Assembly: GCF_014646995.1 (NCBI RefSeq)
Contig: NZ_BMOI01000019.1
Location: 1 to 52,510 of the forward strand
From: Curtobacterium luteum
Lineage (GTDB): Bacteria; Actinomycetota; Actinomycetes; Actinomycetales; Microbacteriaceae
Length of the DNA stretch: 52,510 nucleotides
Direction of reading: 5' to 3'
Under the pieces are notes generated by a model that worked only from the letters and a program-made list of their open reading frames with translations, did no database searches and was not told the DNA's origin. Made by a program: the position numbers and the translations under genes. This document shows, piece by piece, positions 1 to 6,851 of the stretch (position 1 is the first letter of the stretch; each line of letters starts with the position of its first letter).

Positions 1-314
1 TTGGCCATGATCGACATCCTTCCAGCGAGGACCACGTCCCCACAGGTCAGGAGTCAACCGAACCGACAGCAGTCCCCACCCTACGTTGCGAAAGTTGCCT
101 CCGTGCAATTGTCGCGCTCCACCTCATCACCCATTCGGGGGACAGGGTACGAACCCCAAACCATCTGTCGAGGCGCCACGAATAGATTGTGAATTCCGGG
201 AAACACCCGGAGCGCTCACCAGCCGCAAGTACCTGGTTCTCCACCCCTGGTCGGGGTGTGTTCGGCGCGCACACAGGGAATCGCGCCGAGCGCGACAACG
301 GAAGGAACCCACTC
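1..314. other. Upstream region without a supported gene
   Basis: I see no convincing gene in this stretch; the open frames across it are short or are antisense shadows of the next gene. It holds two small stem-loops (CCGGG/CCCGG at 196-210 and a CACCCC/GGGGTG type near 242-258) and an AT-richer patch around 180-195 (TAGATT) that could be a -10 element. It probably contains the promoter and 5' leader of the secreted-protein gene at 315. No strong -35 hexamer is evident. Confidence 0.4.
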
Positions 315-995
315 ATGCGCAAGTCCATGAAGACCTCGATCACCCTCGCGACCACGGGTGCGCTCGTGCTCGGCGGTGCCGCGTTCGGCATCACCTCCGC
401 GCAGGCCTCGACCCCGTCGGTGCACACCGTGTCGTCGTCGTCGTCGAAGATCCCCGGCCCCGTCGCCTCGGTCCCCGAGGTCCTCGGCGGCAACACCGCC
501 GTGAAGCTCGACTCCTGCTTCACCGACGCCCTCACCGCCCTGAAGCTGACCCCGGGTGTCTCCGGTGACGCCAAGCTCGCCGACGGGTCCGTGTCGTTCC
601 CGATCACCTCCGGTTCGGTCACGTACTGGTCCCCGGACGGCAACTACCGCCCCTACGTGCAGGGCCTGCTCAACCACGACGACTCGGGCCTGACCCTCAC
701 CGCCGGTGAGACCACGGTCACGCTGGAGAACTTCGTCGTGAACCCCGGCTCGTCCAAGCTCTACGGCGACGTCCTGGTCAACGGCAAGGTCGCGGTCAAC
801 AACGCGTACCTGTTCTCCCTGCACGGTGGCACCCTGAAGCCGCTGCAGCTCGAGGGTGACAACGCGATCCTGACCGGCACCACCGTGCACGTCTCCGGTG
901 ACGCCGCGAAGCTGCTCAACAGCACCTTCAAGACCGACGCCGTGAAGTCCGGCCTCCTCGTCGGCGTCGCGACCATCACCGCACAGATCAAGTAA
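315..995 (+). CDS. Secreted protein, HtaA-like beta repeat fold (hypothetical)
   Basis: A 226-aa exported protein. The ATG at 315 follows a GGAAGGA-type ribosome site and opens a signal peptide: KSMKT basic start, then a hydrophobic stretch rich in Ala, Leu and Gly, then a likely AXA-type cleavage around SAQA (residues 25-30). The mature part is Ser/Thr/Gly rich and looks all-beta. Phrases such as FPITSGSVTY, GLLNHDDSGLTLTAG and TVTLENFVVNPGS resemble the HtaA-like modules in actinobacterial surface proteins, where a hydrophobic beta strand follows a variable 'n-H-dsGLtLt-G-ttVtL' core. I saw no heme ligand motif, sortase signal or C-terminal membrane helix, so it is probably released. The family resemblance is by eye only; a heme-uptake role is not supported. 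The next upstream start in frame (189) lacks a signal peptide. Confidence 0.75.
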   Translation: MRKSMKTSITLATTGALVLGGAAFGITSAQASTPSVHTVSSSSSKIPGPVASVPEVLGGNTAVKLDSCFTDALTALKLTPGVSGDAKLADGSVSFPITSGSVTYWSPDGNYRPYVQGLLNHDDSGLTLTAGETTVTLENFVVNPGSSKLYGDVLVNGKVAVNNAYLFSLHGGTLKPLQLEGDNAILTGTTVHVSGDAAKLLNSTFKTDAVKSGLLVGVATITAQIK

Positions 996-1020
996 CACCC
1001 CCACGGCACACCACCGCACC

Positions 1021-1082
1021 CGCACCACCACGAGAAGGCGCCGCTCCCCACCACGGGAGCGGCGCCTTCTCGTGGTGGTGCG
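1021..1082 (+). terminator. 28-bp perfect inverted repeat, probable terminator
   Basis: Arms 1021-1048 and 1055-1082 are exact reverse complements with a 6-nt loop (CACCAC). It lies 26 bp after the secreted-protein stop and just before the end of the convergent gene at 1086, so it can serve both strands. No T-tract follows, as is common for actinobacterial hairpin terminators. Confidence 0.75.
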
Positions 1083-1085
1083 AGT

Positions 1086-1460
1086 TCAGGGGGACGGCGG
1101 ATCCGTCCGGAGCCGCTTAGCGGCTCGTTCTTGTGAGTGCGCGGACGCGGCATCGAGGAAACGCCCGCCCCCGATGGCGCCGGTGCGCCTGGTGAGCTCG
1201 TTGACGAGGTCCTCGACTTCCGGTTCCAGCTCATCGTTGGGAGCTGCCTCAATCAGCACCTGCGATGCCGGCCCGAGCAGCAGCTCCGCCGTCGCCGCAC
1301 AACCGGCCTCGTCGAAGGTTGGGACCTCGACGATGTCGGTCGTTCCGTTCTCGCCAAGTGCTGCCGCGTAAGCCAGCACCGCTTCAGCGATTGCGTCGCC
1401 GGTCATGATCGTGGACTCGCCGTACACCACGTTCTTTATCCGATCAGCCAGTGCCCGCAC
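1086..1460 (-). CDS. Hypothetical acidic protein, 124 aa
   Basis: I do not recognise this protein. The GTG at 1460 gives 124 residues; an internal ATG (IMTGDAIAEAV, about residue 19) is an alternative start. The segment AIAEAVLAYAAALGENGTTDIVEVPTFDEAG reads as helix-strand, followed by LLLGPASQVLIEA and an acidic helix (NDELEPEVEDLVNEL). No membrane segment or metal motif is visible. Amino-acid use looks coding, unlike the opposite strand. Upstream (1461-1744) two other minus frames also look partly coding, so the gene may be the intact 3' part of a longer decayed gene. It is convergent with the secreted-protein gene and shares the hairpin at 1021-1082. Confidence 0.55.
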   Translation of the reverse strand: MRALADRIKNVVYGESTIMTGDAIAEAVLAYAAALGENGTTDIVEVPTFDEAGCAATAELLLGPASQVLIEAAPNDELEPEVEDLVNELTRRTGAIGGGRFLDAASAHSQERAAKRLRTDPPSP

Positions 1461-1744
1461 GCTCGAAATGCCCCCACCCCCAGCCCTGTCGGTGGTCCGT
1501 GAGCGTCGATCGCATATGCCTGGCGACGAGTCGACCTCGGTGCGGTCTGATCAGCAGGGCACCAGCGTCGACGATGCGCTCGCCTTCTACGAGCAGGTGT
1601 ATAGCAGCAGGACCTCCACATCGGTCGGCCCAGCCAAGACGGGTTCTCGTGGCGGTACCGGCTCGTCGGAGACGACAATCTTTTCGTTGGCACCTCGGCG
1701 TTCGCCGCGACACGGTGAGGCGTCCCTGTCAGCGGTCCCGCTGC
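1461..1744 (-). pseudogene. Possible frame-broken coding remnant
   Basis: No single frame spans this gap. On the minus strand one frame carries a coding-like stretch (ANEKIVVSDEPVPPREPV up to a stop near 1587) and another continues with HLLVEGERIVDAGALLIRP down to about 1450. Together they suggest a short gene broken by a frameshift near 1590. This is a judgement from residue composition; it could also be plain intergenic DNA. Confidence 0.3.
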
Positions 1745-1963
1745 TCACGGGCTCTGCCCGAGCTGTCGAAGGATTTCGGCGAAGTCTGGCCACTGCTCTT
1801 TCGGCGCTTTCGCGGGAGGCTGCGGTTGTGCTGCGCTGCGGCGTCGGCGGAGCGCCGCGTACGTTTCCACCTGCAGGGGCGCGACGCCAGCATCCCGTTC
1901 GTACCGGGACGGCTCGTCGTGCGGCGTTTCCTGCCCCGGTGTCCCGCGGCGCCGGGCGGTCAT
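1745..1963 (-). CDS. Small hypothetical protein coupled to the YhcG-like nuclease
   Basis: A 72-aa open frame whose ATG overlaps the stop codon of the upstream nuclease by 4 nt (ATGA), an arrangement typical of translational coupling. The N-terminal half is Arg/Glu/Pro rich and probably disordered; the C-terminal half (EQWPDFAEILRQLGQ) could form an amphipathic helix. No known domain is recognised. If real, it may be an accessory or antitoxin-like partner of the DUF1016 protein, but only the overlap supports this. Codon use is less biased than in the core genes, so a spurious frame is possible. Confidence 0.4.
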   Translation of the reverse strand: MTARRRGTPGQETPHDEPSRYERDAGVAPLQVETYAALRRRRSAAQPQPPAKAPKEQWPDFAEILRQLGQSP

Positions 1964-3072
1964 TCCCCTGGGCTTGCGGCGTTAGGGATGTCTGCTGCGC
2001 GGAGGGCGTTCGCGAGGTCACCTTCGGATGGCAGTGCCGCCCGAACATCGGGGGGCAGCAGGTCGTAGCTCGCGACGCCGATTGGTGCCTGTTGGCCGGC
2101 GAGGGAGTACCGGACGACCGCGTCGCTCTTGTCTGCGACCAGGAGCAGACCGACGGTATCGGCATGCTGCGCCCGGCGGAGCCGATCATCTACGAGTGCA
2201 ACGTAGAAGCCGAGCTGGCCGAGGTACTCGGGCTTGAATTTCCCCGTTTTGAGCTCGATCACGACGTAGCGGAGCTGCTCGACATGGAAGAACAGCAAGT
2301 CGACGTAGAAGTCGTCGCCGTCAACGTCGAAGTGCACCTGCCGGCCGACGAACGCGAACCCCTCCCCCAGCTCGCGGAGCGTGTCGATGATCCGATTCAC
2401 GAGTGCCTGCTCGAGGTGGCGTTCCTTCGCGTCGCCGTCGAGGGCGAGGAAGTCCAGCACGTACGGATCTTTCGTCAGCTGCTGCGCAAGGTCCGACTCG
2501 CCAGCCGGGAGGACAGCTGCGAAGTTGGTCGGTGCTGCCTCGAGCCGCTGATGCGCGCCGGTGCGGATGTGGTGCTCGAGGACGTTCCGGGACCAGCCAT
2601 GCTGTACCGCCGGCTCGGCGTACCAGTTGCGCATCGTCTGGTCATCGAGCCGGTCCAGGAGCACCGTGATGTGTCCCCAGGGCAGTTGTGCAACAGCCTG
2701 TTGCACAGTCTCCTGCTGCGACCACGCCGCCGCGAACGCCCGCATATACGCCAGGTTCCGCGGTGAAAAGCCCCGCATCTCGGGAAACTCCGTCCGCAGA
2801 TCCTCAGCGAGCCTGGCGATGACCTTCGTGCCCCACCCCTCCTGCCCTTGCCGCAGGAGGATCGTGGCGCCGATCTGCCCGTACAGCACCACCAGTTCCG
2901 TATTCGCACGCCGCTGCGCTGTGAACCGAGCATTGCGCACATGCTGCTTCAAACTCGCCAACGTCGCCGCGTAACTGGACGGAACAGCACTATCGGCACG
3001 CATCCCATCACTCTGCACCAGCACCCCTGATCCCAAGGACCGTTTACGAAACGGGCCGGAAACGTATGCCAC
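1960..3072 (-). CDS. YhcG/DUF1016 family PD-(D/E)XK nuclease
   Basis: A 370-aa protein with the two-part architecture of the DUF1016/YhcG family. The N-terminal helical domain runs from roughly residue 35 to 180 (LASLKQHVRNARFTAQ, LPWGHITVLLDRL, RNWYAEPAVQHGWSRNVLEHHI). A C-terminal PD-(D/E)XK nuclease fold runs from about residue 210 to 340, where YVDLLFFH supplies the Asp and VIELKTGKFKPE the E-x-K pair. The family is common on mobile islands and has been linked to recombination or defence, but its biochemical role is not well settled. The start is ambiguous: the frame opens at a GTG at 3072, while an ATG at 3003 (MRADSAVPSSY) would give 347 aa and begin closer to the usual family start. 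It is divergent from lsr2, separated by about 40 bp. Confidence 0.85.
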   Translation of the reverse strand: MAYVSGPFRKRSLGSGVLVQSDGMRADSAVPSSYAATLASLKQHVRNARFTAQRRANTELVVLYGQIGATILLRQGQEGWGTKVIARLAEDLRTEFPEMRGFSPRNLAYMRAFAAAWSQQETVQQAVAQLPWGHITVLLDRLDDQTMRNWYAEPAVQHGWSRNVLEHHIRTGAHQRLEAAPTNFAAVLPAGESDLAQQLTKDPYVLDFLALDGDAKERHLEQALVNRIIDTLRELGEGFAFVGRQVHFDVDGDDFYVDLLFFHVEQLRYVVIELKTGKFKPEYLGQLGFYVALVDDRLRRAQHADTVGLLLVADKSDAVVRYSLAGQQAPIGVASYDLLPPDVRAALPSEGDLANALRAADIPNAASPGE

Positions 3073-3114
3073 AGTGGAGGCGCCCTCTCCCTACCTCAGA
3101 AAGGCGGCCTTGCC

Positions 3115-3462
3115 ATGGCGCAGAAAGTTACCACGCACCTGGTCGATGACCTGACCGGCGACACCATCGAAGAAGGTAAGGGCCGCACCGTGTCCTTCTC
3201 GTTCGATGGCAACCACTACGAGATCGACCTTTCCGTCGACAACGCCGACGCGCTCCGCGAAGCGTTCTCCGACTACGTCGCCGCCGCCCGGAAGGTCAGC
3301 GGCCGCCAGAACCGCACCAGCGGCAGCGGCAGCGCCCCGAAGCGTGGGAACTCGGAAGAGCTCGCGAAGATCCGCGAGTGGGCGAACGCGAACGGCCACG
3401 AGGTCTCCTCGCGCGGCCGCATCAGCCAGGCTGTCCGCGACGCGTACGAGGCAGCACACTGA
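3115..3462 (+). CDS. lsr2: Lsr2 nucleoid-associated protein (H-NS-like)
   Basis: A 115-aa protein of standard Lsr2 length. The N-terminal dimerisation domain (AQKVTTHLVDDLTGD, then FSFDGNHYEIDLS and AFSDYVAAARKV) is followed by a basic linker and the C-terminal DNA-binding domain with the AT-hook-like core SSRGRISQAVRDAYEAAH. Lsr2 coats AT-rich and foreign DNA and silences it. The ATG at 3115 is preceded by a GAAAGG-type ribosome site. Its position beside a DUF1016 nuclease and inside an apparent island suggests this may be an accessory copy rather than the chromosomal housekeeping one; a second lsr2 elsewhere in the genome would support that. It is followed by a hairpin at 3486-3505. Confidence 0.95.
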   Translation: MAQKVTTHLVDDLTGDTIEEGKGRTVSFSFDGNHYEIDLSVDNADALREAFSDYVAAARKVSGRQNRTSGSGSAPKRGNSEELAKIREWANANGHEVSSRGRISQAVRDAYEAAH

Positions 3463-3485
3463 CACTTCCCCGTCACGGCAACGGC

Positions 3486-3505
3486 CGGCACCCCACCGGG
3501 TGCCG
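3486..3505 (+). terminator. Terminator hairpin after lsr2
   Basis: An 8-bp perfect stem (CGGCACCC/GGGTGCCG) with a CACC loop, 23 bp after the lsr2 stop, followed by ACCGTTCTCGTT, which is T-richer than its surroundings. It is placed as expected for an intrinsic terminator. Confidence 0.7.
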
Positions 3506-3530
3506 ACCGTTCTCGTTCGCACCGATAGTT

Positions 3531-3544
3531 CGCTCTTATGTCAA
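3531..3544. repeat. 14-bp direct repeat, left copy
   Basis: CGCTCTTATGTCAA occurs here and again, same orientation, at 6186-6199. The two copies bracket the DUF2510 gene and the DUF2510-DUF4041-T5orf172 gene. It could be a target-site duplication or attachment core. Alternatively, read on the minus strand it contains TTGACA, so each copy may be a -35 region. Confidence 0.55.
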
Positions 3545-3584
3545 GTCGTGGTGATCGAATGGGCGCGGCATCTCGTGGAGTTCG

Positions 3585-4259
3585 TCAAGACGCTGACTTG
3601 CCGAGACCGTAGGTGTACTCGCCGGAGTCCCAATTGACGGTGGAGTTGAAGAAGTACCCCGACTGGGTTCCGTCCGCGTTGTCCGTGTTCGCAGCGAAAC
3701 AGTCGAACGAGGTAGTGGTGTCGGTCAAGTCATCCGTGGAGCCGCTGACTGGATTGCAGGACACGGAAAGGATGGGACCGTCGAGCAGACCCTTCGTCAC
3801 GTTCTCCTCCGCCATCGTCTTCACCGACGCCTCGACCTCTTTCACCGTTTCGGCGCGGGAAGAGCGCTCCGCCTCGTCGGCCTCTTCCTGCGCTGCTCGT
3901 TGCGCCTCACGCTGCTCAGCACGAGTCCGGGCGGCCGCTTCCTTCTTCTGCTCCGCCTTCTCCGCCGCAGCTGCAACCTGCCGCGCGTGAACCACCGCTA
4001 CCGCCGTACCCCCGCCACCAACGATGACGACCACCGCGAGGATGACGAGCGCCAGCACCAAGGGGCGACGCCGCGGCCGTGGCTTGCGCCGTCCTCGGGA
4101 AGGTTCGAGAGCATCCTCCGCCCCTACGTCACCATCGCTTTGCGCAGCCGCGCTGTCCGTCCGCCGAGGGCGGGTGAGGCCAGTCCACTGGTCACCGTCC
4201 CAGAGCATCTCGCGTTCCGGGTCTGAGGGATCCGGGAACCAACCAACAGGCAAACTCAT
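3585..4259 (-). CDS. DUF2510 membrane-anchored protein with coiled coil
   Basis: A 224-aa protein. Residues 4-30 (VGWFPDPSDPEREMLWDGDQWT) are a DUF2510 module, a short Trp-rich domain found at the N-terminus of many actinobacterial membrane proteins. A basic linker (GRRKPRPRRRP) precedes one strong transmembrane helix at about 66-90. An Ala/Glu/Arg-rich coiled coil follows (about 92-145). The C-terminal domain has two Cys residues (SVSCNPVSG and SFDCFAAN) and ends GEYTYGLG, a pattern seen in other DUF2510 proteins. It would be a cytoplasmic N-terminus with an extracellular C-terminus. Function unknown. It lies 127 bp downstream of a second DUF2510 gene on the same strand, and both sit between the 14-bp repeats, so they may have moved as a unit. 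Confidence 0.8.
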   Translation of the reverse strand: MSLPVGWFPDPSDPEREMLWDGDQWTGLTRPRRTDSAAAQSDGDVGAEDALEPSRGRRKPRPRRRPLVLALVILAVVVIVGGGGTAVAVVHARQVAAAAEKAEQKKEAAARTRAEQREAQRAAQEEADEAERSSRAETVKEVEASVKTMAEENVTKGLLDGPILSVSCNPVSGSTDDLTDTTTSFDCFAANTDNADGTQSGYFFNSTVNWDSGEYTYGLGKSAS

Positions 4260-4386
4260 GTGGACAGAATCTCACCTCTTGCTGGCTACTCGGTAGCACC
4301 AAGACAGGGGTCCGGGACACTGCGTCGAGCCCCGGCCACGTCTCAGCCCCGCAGCGCCGGGAGCAGCGCCATGATCCTGATGTCCC

Positions 4387-6087
4387 TCAGTCTTCGGCTG
4401 ACGCGACGGATCCCACGTACGACATCGATCCACCGCTCGGAGGCGTTGGTGTGAAGATGTCAGCCGCAAGCTCGCTCGTGCGGAACTCTTCCGCGGCGGG
4501 TTCCACGGTGTACTCGACCACCTCGACTGCATGGCTCTTGAGGGCATCGAGCACTTCGGCCGGCGTGACGTAGAAGAATTCGCGTCGGAGGTTGACCTTG
4601 TTCACCCGCTGGTTCGCGAACGTCTGGTGCAGCATCGTTTCCACTCCGACGGCGTCGTCGGCGAAGAACAACGCGTGTACGTCGAAGCGGAACGGCACTG
4701 ACGCGTCGCCGAGTTCGATGACGCGGTCCATTGGCTTCAGGCGTCTCGTCATGCCGATCTTCACCATGCGTTCCCCGAACGCTCCGACGTTGGAGATCAC
4801 GTACACGTAGCCCGCTCGCACATTTGCTGCTCGATAGTCGACATCGGAGATGGCGCGGTCGACGTCCTCGAGCCGCGCTTGGACGCGAGCGGCACCTTCC
4901 GCGTCGCCGTTTGCCTGCAAGGCCGCGAGGGTGGAGAGGTAGTGCTGACGTTCTTTCTCGAGTCGGTCGTGCTCGGCTTGCAGTTCAGCGGCGGCGCGCT
5001 GCTGCTCGCGGAGTTCTGCTCGGCGTTCTCGCTCGCGCTCCTTTTCCGCCTGCACCGTCTGGAGGTGCTCGTTGGCGAGGGCGATCTCCTCAAGCCGCAT
5101 CTGGTGGTAGCTCGGTTCAATGCGAAGATCGATCATGGTGCCGCTTTTCGCGATCTGCTCCGCAGCCTTGCTGAGCCGCGTCTGTGCGACGTGCAAGTTG
5201 CCAGCTCGCGTAGCCTTGATGGCGTTCTCCGCTTCTGCGTTGTAGGCACGCAGCAGCACCTTCGCCATGTCCGTCATGAACTTCCGGCCCTGCGCTTCGG
5301 AGTTGTTGAACGTGAACCGTGGCGCCGTGGTTACCGCGCGCTTGTCACGAACCGCGTTCTTGATGCGATAGCGCAGCGCTTCCAACTTCGACGCAAGCTC
5401 CGTTGATGACGCGGCCGGGTTCTCGAAGTCGAAGAGCCCGACCGCCTGGAGCTCAACTGCGGAGGTCAAGTCGACCAGCTCTGCTCTTCGGGCGCTGATC
5501 CCCCCGTTGATCTCGTCGCGCGTCGCGCGTGCATCCTCGGCTTGTTGTTCAGCGGCACGAACGCGGTCCTCGGCGGTCCGAATCGCTTGCTCTCCCTTGA
5601 ACCGCTCGGCCGCCTGCTCAGCGGCGAACCGTTCGCGTGCATCGGCCTGTTCCTTTGCCCAGAGTTCGCGAGCTGCCGCTTGCTCAGCCTCAAAGTCCAC
5701 TCGAAGGGTGGCGAGCTGCTGCTCTTGCTCGGCCCGGTACGCATCGACATCGTCGAAAGCGCGCATGTTGTAGCGGGCAACGACCGCTTCACCCGCCTCG
5801 ATCCGTGCCTGCGCGGCACGTAGCCGCTCGCGCGCCTCCCGCTTCGACAACTTCTCGACCGGCTTCTCCTGCACCGCAGAAACGGCCGTACGCGGCGACT
5901 GCTCCGCCGCTCGGGCAGCACGACGCGTTTGCGGAGCGGCCACCCCGCGGGCGTCCGAAGGCGGGCCTTCGTGGCCAGCTGGCGCCGACTTCTTGAGCTG
6001 CACATGCTCGGTCCACCTCTGGCCATCCCAGTAGCGGACGAACCGCGGATCCTTATCGTCGTACCAACCGGCAGGCGCTGCTGACAT
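4387..6087 (-). CDS. DUF2510 - DUF4041 - T5orf172 (GIY-YIG) protein
   Basis: A 566-aa fusion. The N-terminus (residues 5-28, AGWYDDKDPRFVRYWDGQRW) is DUF2510. A long charged coiled coil fills about 90-205. A DUF4041-like helical block follows (about 210-410, including ALRYRIKNAVRDKR, MTDMAKVLLRAYNAEAENAI and IDLRIEPSYHQMRLEEIALAN). The C-terminal part (about 415-515) is a T5orf172/GIY-YIG nuclease-like domain: GYVYVISNVGAFGE, VKIGMTRRL and the acidic residue in VETMLHQTFA. DUF4041-T5orf172 proteins are frequent in phage and defence neighbourhoods; addition of DUF2510 is an actinobacterial variant. Its role is likely nucleic-acid cleavage tied to an envelope or protein-binding module, which is inference. 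The ATG at 6087 gives the DUF2510 domain at its usual position. Confidence 0.8.
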   Translation of the reverse strand: MSAAPAGWYDDKDPRFVRYWDGQRWTEHVQLKKSAPAGHEGPPSDARGVAAPQTRRAARAAEQSPRTAVSAVQEKPVEKLSKREARERLRAAQARIEAGEAVVARYNMRAFDDVDAYRAEQEQQLATLRVDFEAEQAAARELWAKEQADARERFAAEQAAERFKGEQAIRTAEDRVRAAEQQAEDARATRDEINGGISARRAELVDLTSAVELQAVGLFDFENPAASSTELASKLEALRYRIKNAVRDKRAVTTAPRFTFNNSEAQGRKFMTDMAKVLLRAYNAEAENAIKATRAGNLHVAQTRLSKAAEQIAKSGTMIDLRIEPSYHQMRLEEIALANEHLQTVQAEKERERERRAELREQQRAAAELQAEHDRLEKERQHYLSTLAALQANGDAEGAARVQARLEDVDRAISDVDYRAANVRAGYVYVISNVGAFGERMVKIGMTRRLKPMDRVIELGDASVPFRFDVHALFFADDAVGVETMLHQTFANQRVNKVNLRREFFYVTPAEVLDALKSHAVEVVEYTVEPAAEEFRTSELAADIFTPTPPSGGSMSYVGSVASAED

Positions 6088-6185
6088 TGCTTCAGCTTAC
6101 GGAACAAAGCGCCAATCGACACCCCCCGGTCCGGGTGCCCCATCCGCCACGGAGGGTGAAGCCGGGTCAACGGACGCCGGCACTG

Positions 6186-6199
6186 CGCTCTTATGTCAA
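6186..6199. repeat. 14-bp direct repeat, right copy
   Basis: Second exact copy of CGCTCTTATGTCAA, 2,655 bp from the copy at 3531 and in the same orientation. It sits about 100 bp upstream of the start of the DUF2510-DUF4041 gene, and 50 bp beyond the end of the AT-richer membrane-protein gene, that is at a module boundary where base composition changes. Confidence 0.55.
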
Positions 6200-6249
6200 A
6201 TTCGCGAGGTCCAGAGACTCAGAGAGCCTAGTGCGTTTAATGAACGCCC

Positions 6250-6846
6250 TCAGTTGCGCTCAATTTCATCATCATCTTCAGTGACCACAACACCAGTTCC
6301 TTTGAAGCTTCCCGAAAGCTCATTGGGAACCTTATTCACAACAATGTAAGCATTATAGAGGCGCGGCAGAGATATCAACAGGAGGAGTGCAACCCAGGAA
6401 CATGCTCCGATGATCAGGGCGGCAGCCCATCCAAGCAGTACGTCCCCACGTTGAGCATTCATTGCGACGACGATCAGAATCACCGTACTAATAGATGCAA
6501 AGGCGCCCATCAACAGATGCGTCGCCGCCTCGTCAATCATGTTGCGATCAGGTCGCTCCGTATCCTCATTATCACCTTGGCGGTCGGAGAGTTTGCCGCG
6601 TAATGTCGACATATGCGTAAAAGATGTCAAAAAGGCGCCCGCGAGAAGAGCCAGGGCAGTCAGGATAGTAGCGGGTGACTCTAGTCTCGCGTTTTGGGTA
6701 ACCGAGGAGGCGACACCAACAGCAATTGGCAAACCATACAGCGCGATAATTGCTCCCCACGCGATACGCCTCGATGACTGACCCCGATCACGTAGTGCTT
6801 TGAAATGTCCACGAATTAAGCTCAAGAAGCTGAATCGCTGCATCAC
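6250..6846 (-). CDS. Four-helix membrane protein of unrecognised family
   Basis: A 198-aa protein that I do not recognise. Four hydrophobic segments are evident: about 29-48 (WGAIIALYGLPIAVGVASS), 60-78 (TILTALALLAGAFLTSF), 110-132 (LLMGAFASISTVILIVVAM) and 140-163 (LLGWAAALIIGACSWVALLL). The N-terminus is basic and the C-terminus acidic (VVTEDDDEIERN). A short charged loop (RGKLSDRQGDNEDTERPDR) separates helices 2 and 3. The ATG at 6846 lies 5 bp after the stop of the 338-aa gene, so the two are almost certainly one transcript. The coding sequence is far AT-richer than the core genes and uses many A/T-ending codons, a sign of recent transfer. A pore-forming effector or a membrane sensor would fit, but there is no motif to decide. 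Confidence 0.75.
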   Translation of the reverse strand: MMQRFSFLSLIRGHFKALRDRGQSSRRIAWGAIIALYGLPIAVGVASSVTQNARLESPATILTALALLAGAFLTSFTHMSTLRGKLSDRQGDNEDTERPDRNMIDEAATHLLMGAFASISTVILIVVAMNAQRGDVLLGWAAALIIGACSWVALLLLISLPRLYNAYIVVNKVPNELSGSFKGTGVVVTEDDDEIERN

Positions 6847-6851
6847 TCGCC

